In this document: positions 17,501-23,956 of the stretch, one piece after another
Layout: every line of letters begins with the position of its first letter
Position numbering within the stretch: position 1 is the stretch's first letter
Assembly (NCBI GenBank): GCA_044370475.1
Contig: JBILVK010000023.1
Location: 1-34,328, forward strand
Direction of reading: 5' to 3'
Length of the DNA: 34,328 nt
From: B1 sp044370475
GTDB lineage: Bacteria; Bacteroidota; Bacteroidia; UKL13-3
The notes under the pieces: generated by a model
What the model saw: only the letters and a program-made list of their open reading frames with translations
What the model was told of the DNA's origin: nothing
Database searches by the model: none
Translations under genes and position numbers: made by a program

Positions 17501-17993
17501 AGCCTCGAGTTATATCTGGAGAATATTTAACGAAGATGGTAGCCTAAGAACTGAGGTAGTTGTTCCTAATAACCAAGATCCTTATTTCAACTTAGGTGTG
17601 GTAGATTTAGGCAACGATACAGGTAACTTTATGGTATGTGTTTGGGCTATGACAGATGGTTTAGAGAATTGCTATGATTCTGCTTGTAAGATGATATCTA
17701 ATTCATTCCAAACAGACATTTCGATGCCAAATGTGTTCTCTCCTAATGGAGATGGTGTGAACGACGTATTCAAAATCAAAATCATGGGTGAGGAACTTTA
17801 TGAGTTGAAGATTTGGAATCGTTGGGGAGGATTGGTATTTGAAAGTACCGACCCTAATGTGATGTGGAATGGTAAAACAAACAATACCGGTGCTGAGAAT
17901 CCTGAGGGAACTTACTATTATGTGTTTAAGTACAAACTAAGAACACAAAGTGAGCAAACCGTAAGGGGAACCATTACTTTGTTGAGAGATTAA
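11553..17993 (+). CDS. Giant (2146-residue) PKD-type surface protein with T9SS type B sorting domain
   Basis: The signal peptide ends near NAYSQ. PKD-like immunoglobulin folds are visible at about 28-100 (FRFEWGDG, YANAGIYNVKV), 1600-1640 (IYWDFESDGVID, FSKPGHYYISM) and 1695-1745 (RRWWFGDIGYG, NGWYNVMEV); more divergent copies lie between. Two unusual modules interrupt the array: HGLNNGDVIVF...YYVQVIDASSFRIS (about 478-530) and a glycine-rich VVNGGTGYP...GYRKGDIVTIVGGGG unit (about 933-1003). Residues 2057-2146 are the type B sorting domain (MPNVFSPNGDGVNDVF, IWNRWGGLVFES, RGTITLLRD). It is expected to be exported by T9SS and surface-exposed, perhaps as an adhesin like SprB-class proteins. 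It directly follows the sigma/anti-sigma pair (70 nt) and ends in a bidirectional terminator. Confidence 0.88.
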   Translation: MMKRLFTKLVVMLVAWLSVTNAYSQSMSLDVLPRVVCLGSPVQVTAYLAGVNVNDVDSFRFEWGDGAVNLNTTGVPVTNTRTYQYANAGIYNVKVTALFKNRSPITSSYWDTVYNKPLANFSLLSQDSQCFKYNYYCFKDLTNMAAPPSLPLSLLLLSYGDGDSDLVTPGQTICHKFTQTNKFNVAMTTTDIGGCKTTYFQTVFVGPNINPRFSVSGTPRCDTTPYIFVNQTPVSPSDLLWFIWDYDDDSIWRSSNPILPQEVNTGLPVTHTTNRWALFTYKYTKNGVFNPKLIVRHKRYNCTDTFTFSNSGNQLPENIVLKYDIRSRRANSNDTIADSVCFQNLKEGEICLYNTEPLQGINTQIRLVWLFNDPNAAPPGSDVKPDETTPCYKYKGMGHFFPQLLVLCPGQPIKTINFWSRIDTAQLSDSQYVPAPRVNPNINTINGYFFRNNDCISPYRFIAHGRGPNTTVAFTDVANDKFNFAGHGLNNGDVIVFTNIANVVGLSYCSEYYVQVIDASSFRISNSPLVGAPYIDLIAGGPGGVERYEKINFGSYSAPRDSIALYYKFFTDDVNSINIKIPKSKLRGYGINIMGPQTRIEDPNTPIKINPLLSMQCGPDLPIEFVNTSLAYQSNNLYIKWDFADQVAPRCTSYSVPDPSAFRAGMEPYTTANDMFNRTLGRFITGGVVYPGRVNCNFSHDTLPIHQYEKWSNIFRWYYHGHDFPPYDSSATGWTKDPGQVTPNGKKLVPVADTALWGKPLFSAGSSPSRIDTLIKMWPADFTPNRPITINNPIPDPFANAKGYWDRTIPQGTRVDSNNFLVPPINDILPDGTNRALYKGNMKLPGSNKTLYEYFFDRSIARCYTVTLESKDSFNNQSADAYKTLQRIDMVGGNIIITQNTDTPMNAAPGFSVVHQIDTFNYTSTPKSIDSAAYGVRVVNGGTGYPALGTMFTTTGGSGNGLRVGVTSVGGIVTDVRVNSPGMGYRKGDIVTIVGGGGNATFRVDSCHEVLWYNFKPYPIHKDATTGVKHIWFKVDEKHVDWFDCGKTDNVQLPLVGIDPYGLGKKGLECPGRPDNGGLGTARFLFNAGTGSDGTIYPGTYPDCGKRSFVLLNYDSIADRNDGLPCQLDGFVSWDGTSPITKTATTPGGNQWPPFFNRINFDFNPGGPWTDPNGAENWTHYQGDGPWPYTNAPYDRKSGYATVGLIIGSGCLNPNANPPCTIPACLSDTVWFHNFFQFITLDGSFTYRKVGGYPQYGNPSRLPSQDYTYDTATVFMQATTGTPPVLYLPNGGYGEPWSRLYGKGDIIEFEPFLKQQDFLLADVWDWADGVLTVDSFYYNKNDTNVVLDPIGNPGVYAFFEKNRYPVKRERYEFDMNTFPWTLLSKSIPYPVGVNVYKNVRYDTIWQCDDPLHQYPPIDIRVVNTMIDTAFFLHPVRHQFKVSSMERLAGPGSPIKANDITPVAHKVVSVTKCEFNVLRRIVIGVMDTFYMKEGSTLSDGILCVGQTVNFVDSIRYWYPKSGGRYNPSRPLDIGEEELLRFIDMHGIGMMGYPIDTIKTMPNITKVYSTLGNSCPFGWQFLQQGTAPNVLNFCIKIDTNFYERIYWDFESDGVIDAHGKNPTHTFSKPGHYYISMITRDTVGYFDTCIMEQEVIEPVAKFKSKGIFACSDPTIFYDSSYIIDGCVGTLGLPCDKIVERRWWFGDIGYGKDDYKSVLLDPYYPYRKNGWYNVMEVVQTEQGCYDTTRQDIFISGPRPRIKLISDTLGCVPYTIKVVSYPNDSGGVAATGSTLIRSGRADGGWNTISTSNPDTVSITYDVEGVYYVTAVGYDMNPPVLSTCPPIILPDTINGAEKPIKIFVKNPYHVEMTTDKNKVCVGEVFKVNNESDRDTITKFRMYAFNEDFTTIADTAFKTNFDQDSMFKYVFYQAGKYNLVMHSTRFIPNTPPCESRDTVLVEALKAKADLSIDSIGLPKYNIWNKSDSTLASSYIWRIFNEDGSLRTEVVVPNNQDPYFNLGVVDLGNDTGNFMVCVWAMTDGLENCYDSACKMISNSFQTDISMPNVFSPNGDGVNDVFKIKIMGEELYELKIWNRWGGLVFESTDPNVMWNGKTNNTGAENPEGTYYYVFKYKLRTQSEQTVRGTITLLRD

Positions 17994-18010
17994 ATCTTTC
18001 TGAGATGATA

Positions 18011-18046
18011 AAAAAAAGTCCGCCATTGATTTGGCGGACTTTTTTT
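18011..18046. terminator. Bidirectional intrinsic terminator
   Basis: A 15-bp perfect stem pairs 18011-18025 with 18032-18046 around the loop TTGATT. The GC core is GTCCGCCA/TGGCGGAC, with an A-run on the left and a T-run on the right. It closes the giant gene 17 nt after its stop and separates it from the protease operon. Confidence 0.92.
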
Positions 18047-18047
18047 A

Positions 18048-18079
18048 TTTAGGCAGCTTCTGTTTTGGTATTATATTTG
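18048..18079 (+). promoter_or_regulatory. Likely promoter of the lipoprotein-M4 protease operon
   Basis: TATATTTG (18072-18079) is a perfect TAnnTTTG -7 element, preceded after 20 nt by TTTA (18048-18051), one base from the -33 TTTG. It lies just after the terminator and about 20 nt before the ATG at 18100, the expected placement. Confidence 0.55.
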
Positions 18080-18099
18080 TTTCTTATTGATTTTGATAC

Positions 18100-18519
18100 A
18101 TGCATAAAATTGGATTGATTTTTATTTTGGGATTATTGATGGCTTGCCGAGGCCAAAAGGTGAAACCTGGACAATGGCCAAAGGATAGAATTTCTTTTGG
18201 GAACAACGGAGGTTTTACCGGTGCACAGCAAAGGTTTGAGCTGTTTGAAAATGGGCAGGTATTTTATATTTCTGGATTAGATACTGCAGAGCAGAAAAGA
18301 CTAAAAAGGAAGCAAACAAAATTGATTTTTGCAGAGGCCGATAAGCTTTATAAAAGCGGAATAAAAGAGAATAAGCTTGGTAATATGACCAATTTTATCA
18401 ATTATACCCATGACACCATTTTTATGAATTGGCAATGGCCAACAAGTGGTATAAAGTCTGTACCAAACGACCTATCGCCTCTCAATCAATTATTATTAAA
18501 AGCAGTTCAAAGCAAATAG
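18100..18519 (+). CDS. Small lipoprotein of unknown function, upstream of M4 protease
   Basis: A 139-residue protein with a type II signal: MHKIGLIFILGLLMAC gives a canonical lipobox with Cys16. The mature part is basic and has RISFGNNGGFTGAQQRFELF, ENGQVFYIS and HDTIFMNWQWP segments. It is related to the lipoprotein at 21835-22272, sharing the order RI.FG, ENGQ.F and a Trp-rich W.W.P motif, then a final leucine-rich helix. No enzyme motif is visible and I do not recognise a named family. It is 9 nt upstream of the M4 protease gene and surely co-transcribed with it. A role in protease maturation, surface retention or inhibition is possible but unproven. Confidence 0.8.
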   Translation: MHKIGLIFILGLLMACRGQKVKPGQWPKDRISFGNNGGFTGAQQRFELFENGQVFYISGLDTAEQKRLKRKQTKLIFAEADKLYKSGIKENKLGNMTNFINYTHDTIFMNWQWPTSGIKSVPNDLSPLNQLLLKAVQSK

Positions 18520-18528
18520 AAAATTCTT

Positions 18529-21500
18529 ATGTATACATTTAGATTTAAGCATTTATTTATTGGAAGCATGCTATTGCTTTCTATACCTACCTATGCACAA
18601 AAGGCTGTCCCAGGCAAGCCAAGCCAGAAGTTAGTTGAGGTTAACAAGCCAAAGAACTCATTGGCACCTATCAAAGGTGTTCTCCTTCAACATACAGAAA
18701 ATGCGCAGGTATTAAAGCCTTTAAGCACGTTTAAAAATGCAGAAAAAGGAGACTTAGGTTATTATCATTTGCCCAAAACAAGTGCATTACCAAAAACGGC
18801 TTTGCAAGCTTCTCAAAAGGTAGCTTTGGCATTGGCAGAAGTGCAAGAGGTAATAGGACTTAAACAGGTTGAAGGTTCATTTATGGTGAAAGAATCTCTT
18901 ACCGATGAGATAGGAATGCAGCATACCCGCTTTATCCAATTGTATGAGGGCATGGAAGTTTGGGGTGGAGAAATGGTGCTGCATGAAAAAGGAAGTGTGC
19001 AGTTTTTGAATGGAAAATTTTATGCAGAAAAAGAGCTCGTGAATAAAGAGCTTATTGGCCAAACTGCTGCCTTGGGTATTGCTGTTAATTATTTGAAGAA
19101 GCATACACAATGGGAGGATTTAAGTTCTGCTCAAATAAAACTTACACAGTATGCTGGTGCTAAATCTAAGAAGATTATTTACCCTGTAAATGGGGAGAAT
19201 AAGATTTGTTGGTTAATAGATTGCAAACCCAATGTACTGTCTACTTGGCGTTGCTTTGTAAATGCAGAAACGGGGGCCATTGAAAATGCCTATAACCAAG
19301 CATGTACCGCAGACGGTCCAAAATCTGCTAATTCCACAGATTTGAATGGGGTTTCACGAACCATACAAACCTATGAGAAAAGTGGTAAAACCTATATGAT
19401 AGATGGAACTAAGTCAATGTTTAATTTATCGGCCTCAGATTTGCCAGATGATCCAGTGGGAGCGGTTTGGACCATCAACGCACAGAATACCTATGTGGAA
19501 TCTATTGTGCAGATAAGTTCAACCACCAATAGCAATTGGCCAGCAACGGGCGTATCTGCTCATTACAATGCGGGTTTGGCATTTGATTATTTTAAAACTA
19601 CCCATAACCGCAATTCTATTAATGGAACAGGTGGAACTATCATATCTGTGATTAATGTAAGTGAGCAAAATGGACAAGGCATGGACAATGCTTTTTGGAC
19701 AGGTGAGATGATGTGTTATGGAAATGGGAAAGTTGCATTTAAGCCTTTAGCAGGTAGTTTAGATGTGGCAGGACATGAGATGACGCATGGTGTGGTGCAG
19801 AACACTGCTAACTTAGAGTATCAGGGTCAGAGTGGTGCCATTAATGAATCTATGGCCGATGTGTTTGGTTGTATGATGGATAGGGATGATTGGTTGTTGG
19901 GAGATGATGTGGTAAAGACACAGTATTTTCCGAGTGGGGCATTACGCAGTTTAGTAGACCCGCATAATGGCGGCAATAGTTTGAATGATAATGGCTATCA
20001 GCCTAGGGTAATGGGCGAGTATTATACAGGCTCTGAAGACAATGGAGGCGTGCATATTAACAGTGGAATACCCAATTGGGCATTTTATAAATTTGCTACC
20101 TCTGTAGGAAAAGAGAAGGCCGAAAAAGTGTTTTACAGGGCATTATCGAAATACCTTACCAAGACCTCAAAGTTTGTTGATTTGCGCATTGCGGTGGTAC
20201 AGTCGTGTATAGATTTACATGGAGATAATTCTGCTGAGTACAATGCTGCAAAAACGGCATTTAATGCGGTGGGTATTTATGCTACCGATCCGGGTGGCGG
20301 CGGTGGTGGTGGCGGTGGTGGCGGCACCAATAGTGCCATTGATTTGCAAGTGAATCCGGGTCAGGATTATATTTTATCTTACGATGCATCATTGATTGAT
20401 CCAACCACCTTGTATCAATCGAGCACCACGGCTACCAATTATGTTGCCAAAAGTACCAGGTCGATGAAGAGAAGGCCAAGTGTGACTGATGACGGATCTG
20501 TTGCAGTATTTGTTGGTTCGGACAGTAAAATATATAAAATTACCTTGGGGAGTAGTGTGAATGAGACGGTGATTTCGAGTGAAGCGATATGGGATAATGT
20601 GGCTATTTCGAAAGATGGTAAGCGCATTGCGGCTATTACAACGAGTGTTGATTCTGCAATATATGTGTATGATTTTTTGGTTCAGGCATGGCAAGAGTTT
20701 AAGTTGTATAACCCTACTTACACAACGGGTGTGAGCACAGGGAGTGTGTTGTATGCAGATGCTTTGGAGTTTGATTATACCGGAGAGCGTGTGGTGTATG
20801 ATGCGCGCAATGTGGTGGATAATGCAGGTGGTGCCGATTTAGATTTTTGGGATATTGGAATGATGCAAGTTTGGAACAAGGCTGCGAACACCTACGGGAA
20901 TGGGAAGATTGAGAAGTTGTATACGCAATTGCCGAGTGATGTGAACATTGGGAATCCGAGTTTTTCTAAGAACTCGCCTTATATTTTGGCCTTTGATTAT
21001 ATAGATGTGGTATCTAATAAGTATGCCATTATTGGAAAGAATATCAATAGCAATGTGGATGATATTATTGCTTTAAATGATCAAGTGAGTTATCCAAATT
21101 ACAGCAAATTGGATGATAAAGTTATTTATGATGTGTTGACATCGCAGGGGCAAAAGTGGTTGGCTGTTGTGGGTTTGGATGCTAATAAAATTAAGGGTTT
21201 AGATAATTCTGCGGTCTTGGTTCCAGATGCGTATTGGGGCACATGGTACTCAACTGGAACACGTAATTTGAGCAGTAATGGAAAAGACATCACAGCCTTT
21301 GCGTTTCCTGCTTTAAATCCGCCAGTTGTTGGGGTGATTAATGGAACCAATATTACGGTGGATATTCCATGGAGTACTACGAGTGATTTGAGTAAATTGG
21401 TTGCTACTTTTAGTGTGAGTGCTTTTACTACGGTGAAGGTGGATACTACCACGCAAGTGAGTGGTGTTACGGCAAATAATTTTAGCAATGCTGCAACTAC

Positions 21501-21822
21501 TCCTAAGCAATATGTGGTGAAGGCGCAAGATGGAACGAGCAAAACGTATATGGTGCGTGTGAACAATGTGAATGCAATAGAGGAGGTTTTATTCAATGAG
21601 ATGAAGGTTTATCCTAACCCGAGTAAGGGATTTTTAAACATTGAATTGAAGGGTGAATTTACGTATGAAATGATTGACTTAAATGGTAGGATGGTGTTGG
21701 CAGGTAAAGGCAGCAATGCTAGTAGGGTAGAGTTGGGCAATTTGGCTGAAGGTTTGTATAGGCTGCAGGTATTGAATGAGAAGGGGATGAATAGCGAAAA
21801 TATATTGGTTCGGAACAATTAA
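18529..21822 (+). CDS. Secreted M4 (thermolysin-like) metalloprotease with T9SS type A sorting domain
   Basis: A 1097-residue protein with a signal peptide ending near PTYAQ. An FTP/PepSY-type propeptide region covers about 80-250. The M4 catalytic domain has HEMTH (His416, Glu417, His420), the third zinc ligand Glu440 (GAINESMAD) exactly 20 residues after His420 as in thermolysin, LEYQGQSGAINE matching the substrate-binding stretch, and the distal His509 (GGVHINSG). A run of 11 glycines (589-599) then links to a C-terminal region of about 400 residues resembling TolB/WD40-like beta-propeller blades (DGSVAVFVGSDSKIYKI, DGKRIAAITTS). A domain ending in TYMVRVNN follows. The last 70 residues are a type A sorting domain (VYPNPSKGFLNIEL from 1027). 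All catalytic residues are present, so it should be active outside the cell. It sits between two related lipoprotein genes. Confidence 0.93.
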   Translation: MYTFRFKHLFIGSMLLLSIPTYAQKAVPGKPSQKLVEVNKPKNSLAPIKGVLLQHTENAQVLKPLSTFKNAEKGDLGYYHLPKTSALPKTALQASQKVALALAEVQEVIGLKQVEGSFMVKESLTDEIGMQHTRFIQLYEGMEVWGGEMVLHEKGSVQFLNGKFYAEKELVNKELIGQTAALGIAVNYLKKHTQWEDLSSAQIKLTQYAGAKSKKIIYPVNGENKICWLIDCKPNVLSTWRCFVNAETGAIENAYNQACTADGPKSANSTDLNGVSRTIQTYEKSGKTYMIDGTKSMFNLSASDLPDDPVGAVWTINAQNTYVESIVQISSTTNSNWPATGVSAHYNAGLAFDYFKTTHNRNSINGTGGTIISVINVSEQNGQGMDNAFWTGEMMCYGNGKVAFKPLAGSLDVAGHEMTHGVVQNTANLEYQGQSGAINESMADVFGCMMDRDDWLLGDDVVKTQYFPSGALRSLVDPHNGGNSLNDNGYQPRVMGEYYTGSEDNGGVHINSGIPNWAFYKFATSVGKEKAEKVFYRALSKYLTKTSKFVDLRIAVVQSCIDLHGDNSAEYNAAKTAFNAVGIYATDPGGGGGGGGGGGTNSAIDLQVNPGQDYILSYDASLIDPTTLYQSSTTATNYVAKSTRSMKRRPSVTDDGSVAVFVGSDSKIYKITLGSSVNETVISSEAIWDNVAISKDGKRIAAITTSVDSAIYVYDFLVQAWQEFKLYNPTYTTGVSTGSVLYADALEFDYTGERVVYDARNVVDNAGGADLDFWDIGMMQVWNKAANTYGNGKIEKLYTQLPSDVNIGNPSFSKNSPYILAFDYIDVVSNKYAIIGKNINSNVDDIIALNDQVSYPNYSKLDDKVIYDVLTSQGQKWLAVVGLDANKIKGLDNSAVLVPDAYWGTWYSTGTRNLSSNGKDITAFAFPALNPPVVGVINGTNITVDIPWSTTSDLSKLVATFSVSAFTTVKVDTTTQVSGVTANNFSNAATTPKQYVVKAQDGTSKTYMVRVNNVNAIEEVLFNEMKVYPNPSKGFLNIELKGEFTYEMIDLNGRMVLAGKGSNASRVELGNLAEGLYRLQVLNEKGMNSENILVRNN
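20293..20325 (+). repeat. Poly-glycine codon tract (11 GGN codons) in the M4 protease gene
   Basis: Eleven consecutive glycine codons, a mix of GGT and GGC, encode a flexible linker between the protease and the C-terminal propeller-like region. The tract is GC-rich and prone to slippage. Confidence 0.9.
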
Positions 21823-21834
21823 TAGTTTTTATAA

Positions 21835-22272
21835 ATGAGAAGAAATATAGTAAAGCTTTTGCTGCTTAGTTTGGTTGTAATGGCATGTAGTTCTAAGAAG
21901 TACACCAGAGAGAGTATACCCGATTTGCGCATTGAGTTTGGGTATATGAACCAGAAGACGGGTGGTACCAATACATATATTTTGGCGGAGAATGGACAGT
22001 TGTTTCAGAAGAGTACTATTTCTACGCGGTATACTGAGTACAAGAAGGTAAAAGAGAAGGATGCTGAGTTTATTTATTCTACGGTTGATCAGTTGAAGCA
22101 GAGCAATAGCACTATGTATAAAATAGGGGAGACTACCCACTTTATTCGCTTGCGCAATGGCATTGATTTGCAGGAGTGGAAATGGGATCCGAGCGACCCC
22201 AATTTGCCTGTTGATATAAAGAAGTTGGATGAGTTATTGGTGAAGATTTTTGAGAAGAAAATAGAAGATTAG
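21835..22272 (+). CDS. Small lipoprotein of unknown function, downstream of M4 protease
   Basis: A 145-residue protein with a lipobox (LVVMAC, Cys18). It resembles the lipoprotein upstream of the protease: RIEFGYMNQKTGG aligns with RISFGNNGGFTG, LAENGQLFQKS with LFENGQVFYIS, ETTHFIRLRNGIDLQEWKWDP with MTNFINYTHDTIFMNWQWP, and both end in a charged leucine helix. The gene begins 12 nt after the protease stop, so it closes a three-gene operon. No named family is recognised. It converges with a minus-strand gene only 2 nt away, leaving no room for a separate terminator. Confidence 0.8.
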   Translation: MRRNIVKLLLLSLVVMACSSKKYTRESIPDLRIEFGYMNQKTGGTNTYILAENGQLFQKSTISTRYTEYKKVKEKDAEFIYSTVDQLKQSNSTMYKIGETTHFIRLRNGIDLQEWKWDPSDPNLPVDIKKLDELLVKIFEKKIED

Positions 22273-22274
22273 TT

Positions 22275-23258
22275 TTAGGCGAATCTTCTTTTGATAAGTC
22301 GCTCTAAATCCATTACCAATTCGTTGTTATTATCCCAATTGTGGAGGTGTTTGAGTTCGTTGTGAATGCGGAAAGCATCGTTGCGGTCTGTTGCTTGATT
22401 AAGACGCTCGATGGCCTTTGCATATTCTACCACATTTTCTTTGAACAGCTCGTTCACGAAAGCGATTTTCTTGTTAAGATTGATGGCCGACTTGATGTTG
22501 TCTATAGGCGCTTCGATTGTTTTTTCTGCAAGCGGAATGCTTACAGGAGGGTTGGTTTGGGCTATTTTTTCGTTGTAGCTAAGCGGCTTTGAGGTGAAGG
22601 TTTCGTGCAAGGGAACAGCCTTAGGTTCTTCAATAGATGGCATTACAGTATATTGAATGCGTTTGTTTTCTATGGCCTTATGAAGGTTTGCTTCGCTAAT
22701 TGGATTTACTTCATGTGTGATTGGTTCAGACAGAATGCTTGGCTCTAATTTTGGCTCTGGCTTGAGATCGATTTTTTGTTCGATTTTTGCTTCTAATTTT
22801 GCTTCAATTTTTGGCTCTATTTTCTCTTCTATTTTGGGTTCAATAAAGTCGACTTTTTGCGAAATTTGATCGAGTGATTCTTCTTTGGAATCTGCCCAAT
22901 TGAGCACCTCTTGAAAATTGTTGGTTTGAACCAAAGACTCCTCAACAATTGGGGGAGGAGTTGGCTTCACTGGAATTTCTTGGTAGAAATTGGGTGTTTC
23001 TTGCAAGTTTTTTGGAGTTTCTGGGGCTGACTCTTTGGTAGGGAATGAAAAATTTTGTTTGGCGAGAGGTTTTTCCTCTAACAATTCTGCTTCTGATTTT
23101 AGTTTAAGAATAAGTTCGTATAAATCAAGACATTGTTTACTTAAAAGCGCTTTGTCGAGCGAGCTAAAACTGTGATTTGCCTGCAACAAATCAGAAATAT
23201 TTTGGGAGAGGTCATCGGCTTTTGACCTAATTTTACTTACCAACTGCAAAGAATTCAT
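22275..23258 (-). CDS. Hypothetical protein: helical N-terminus, K/E/P-rich middle, conserved-looking C-terminal helix domain
   Basis: A 327-residue, probably cytoplasmic protein with no signal peptide or transmembrane segment. Residues 1-62 are predicted helical (possible coiled coil). Residues 63-258 are low-complexity and Pro/Glu/Lys-rich, with a KIE-type repeat at 139-173 (PKIEEKIEPKIEAKLEAKI). From 259 the compact segment INLNKKIAFVNELFKENVVEYAKAIERLN...WDNN resembles a small C-terminal domain I recall from uncharacterised Bacteroidota proteins (IELNDR..F..ELF type). No catalytic motif is visible. The gene is divergent from thymidine kinase. It could be a scaffold or cell-envelope-linked adaptor, but no function is assigned. 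Confidence 0.75.
   Translation of the reverse strand: MNSLQLVSKIRSKADDLSQNISDLLQANHSFSSLDKALLSKQCLDLYELILKLKSEAELLEEKPLAKQNFSFPTKESAPETPKNLQETPNFYQEIPVKPTPPPIVEESLVQTNNFQEVLNWADSKEESLDQISQKVDFIEPKIEEKIEPKIEAKLEAKIEQKIDLKPEPKLEPSILSEPITHEVNPISEANLHKAIENKRIQYTVMPSIEEPKAVPLHETFTSKPLSYNEKIAQTNPPVSIPLAEKTIEAPIDNIKSAINLNKKIAFVNELFKENVVEYAKAIERLNQATDRNDAFRIHNELKHLHNWDNNNELVMDLERLIKRRFA
22721..22733 (+). repeat. Dispersed 13-mer TTGGTTCAGACMG, copy 5
   Basis: Exact copy (M = A), inside the K/E/P-rich hypothetical gene (minus strand), encoding part of LSEPITHE. Confidence 0.85.
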
Positions 23259-23359
23259 ATCTTACACCATTAATTTATGCAAATTTTAATAAACTTCATA
23301 AAGTTTAATCAACAATTTAGCATATTTACAGACCAATTAGCATAGTATAGCAAACACAT

Positions 23360-23956
23360 ATGACCGAGCAGATGTTTATAGAACCTAGGTATTCTCAGCA
23401 GCAAAGAAAAGGTTGGATTGAGGTGATTTGTGGGTCTATGTTTTCTGGTAAAACAGAGGAGTTGATTAGGAGAATAAATAGGGCAAAAATTGCCAACCAG
23501 AAGGTTGAGATTTTTAAGCCTGCGGTTGATGTAAGATATGATGAAAGTAAGGTGGTATCTCATAACGAGAATGCTGTTTTGTCTACTCCTGTTTCTAGTT
23601 CATTAAACATTTTATTGATGTCGAATGATGCCACTGTAGTAGGCATAGATGAGGCTCAGTTTTTTGATGATCAATTAATCTATGTGTGCGAGACCTTGGC
23701 AGAACAGGGCATGCGGGTAATTGTGGCTGGACTAGATATGGATTATTTGGGTAAGCCATTTGGTACGATGCCGCAATTGATGGCAGTGGCAGAATATGTG
23801 ACTAAGGTGCATGCCATATGCATGGTTTGTGGCGATTTAGCTACCCATTCATTTCGCAAAAGTGACCATGATGCCTTAATTATGTTGGGCGAAACAGATG
23901 CTTATGAAGCAAGGTGTAGACATTGTTTTAATAAAGGGATGACGGAGCAGAAATAA
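23360..23956 (+). CDS. tdk: Thymidine kinase (type II)
   Basis: A 198-residue enzyme phosphorylating thymidine with ATP in the dTMP salvage pathway. It has the P-loop GSMFSGKT (25-32), the DEAQFF motif (97-102) with catalytic Glu98, and a lasso region around VAGLDMDYLGKPFG. Four zinc ligands lie in two CxxC pairs (Cys154/157 and Cys186/189). The length is typical of the bacterial type II family. The stop codon overlaps the ATG of the next gene by one base (TAATG), implying translational coupling with the glycosyltransferase pair. Confidence 0.96.
   Translation: MTEQMFIEPRYSQQQRKGWIEVICGSMFSGKTEELIRRINRAKIANQKVEIFKPAVDVRYDESKVVSHNENAVLSTPVSSSLNILLMSNDATVVGIDEAQFFDDQLIYVCETLAEQGMRVIVAGLDMDYLGKPFGTMPQLMAVAEYVTKVHAICMVCGDLATHSFRKSDHDALIMLGETDAYEARCRHCFNKGMTEQK

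Noticed and set aside
21126..21596. 156-codon antisense frame inside the M4 protease gene
   Set aside because: The sense frame is continuous and continues into a standard type A sorting domain. The antisense product has no recognisable feature.
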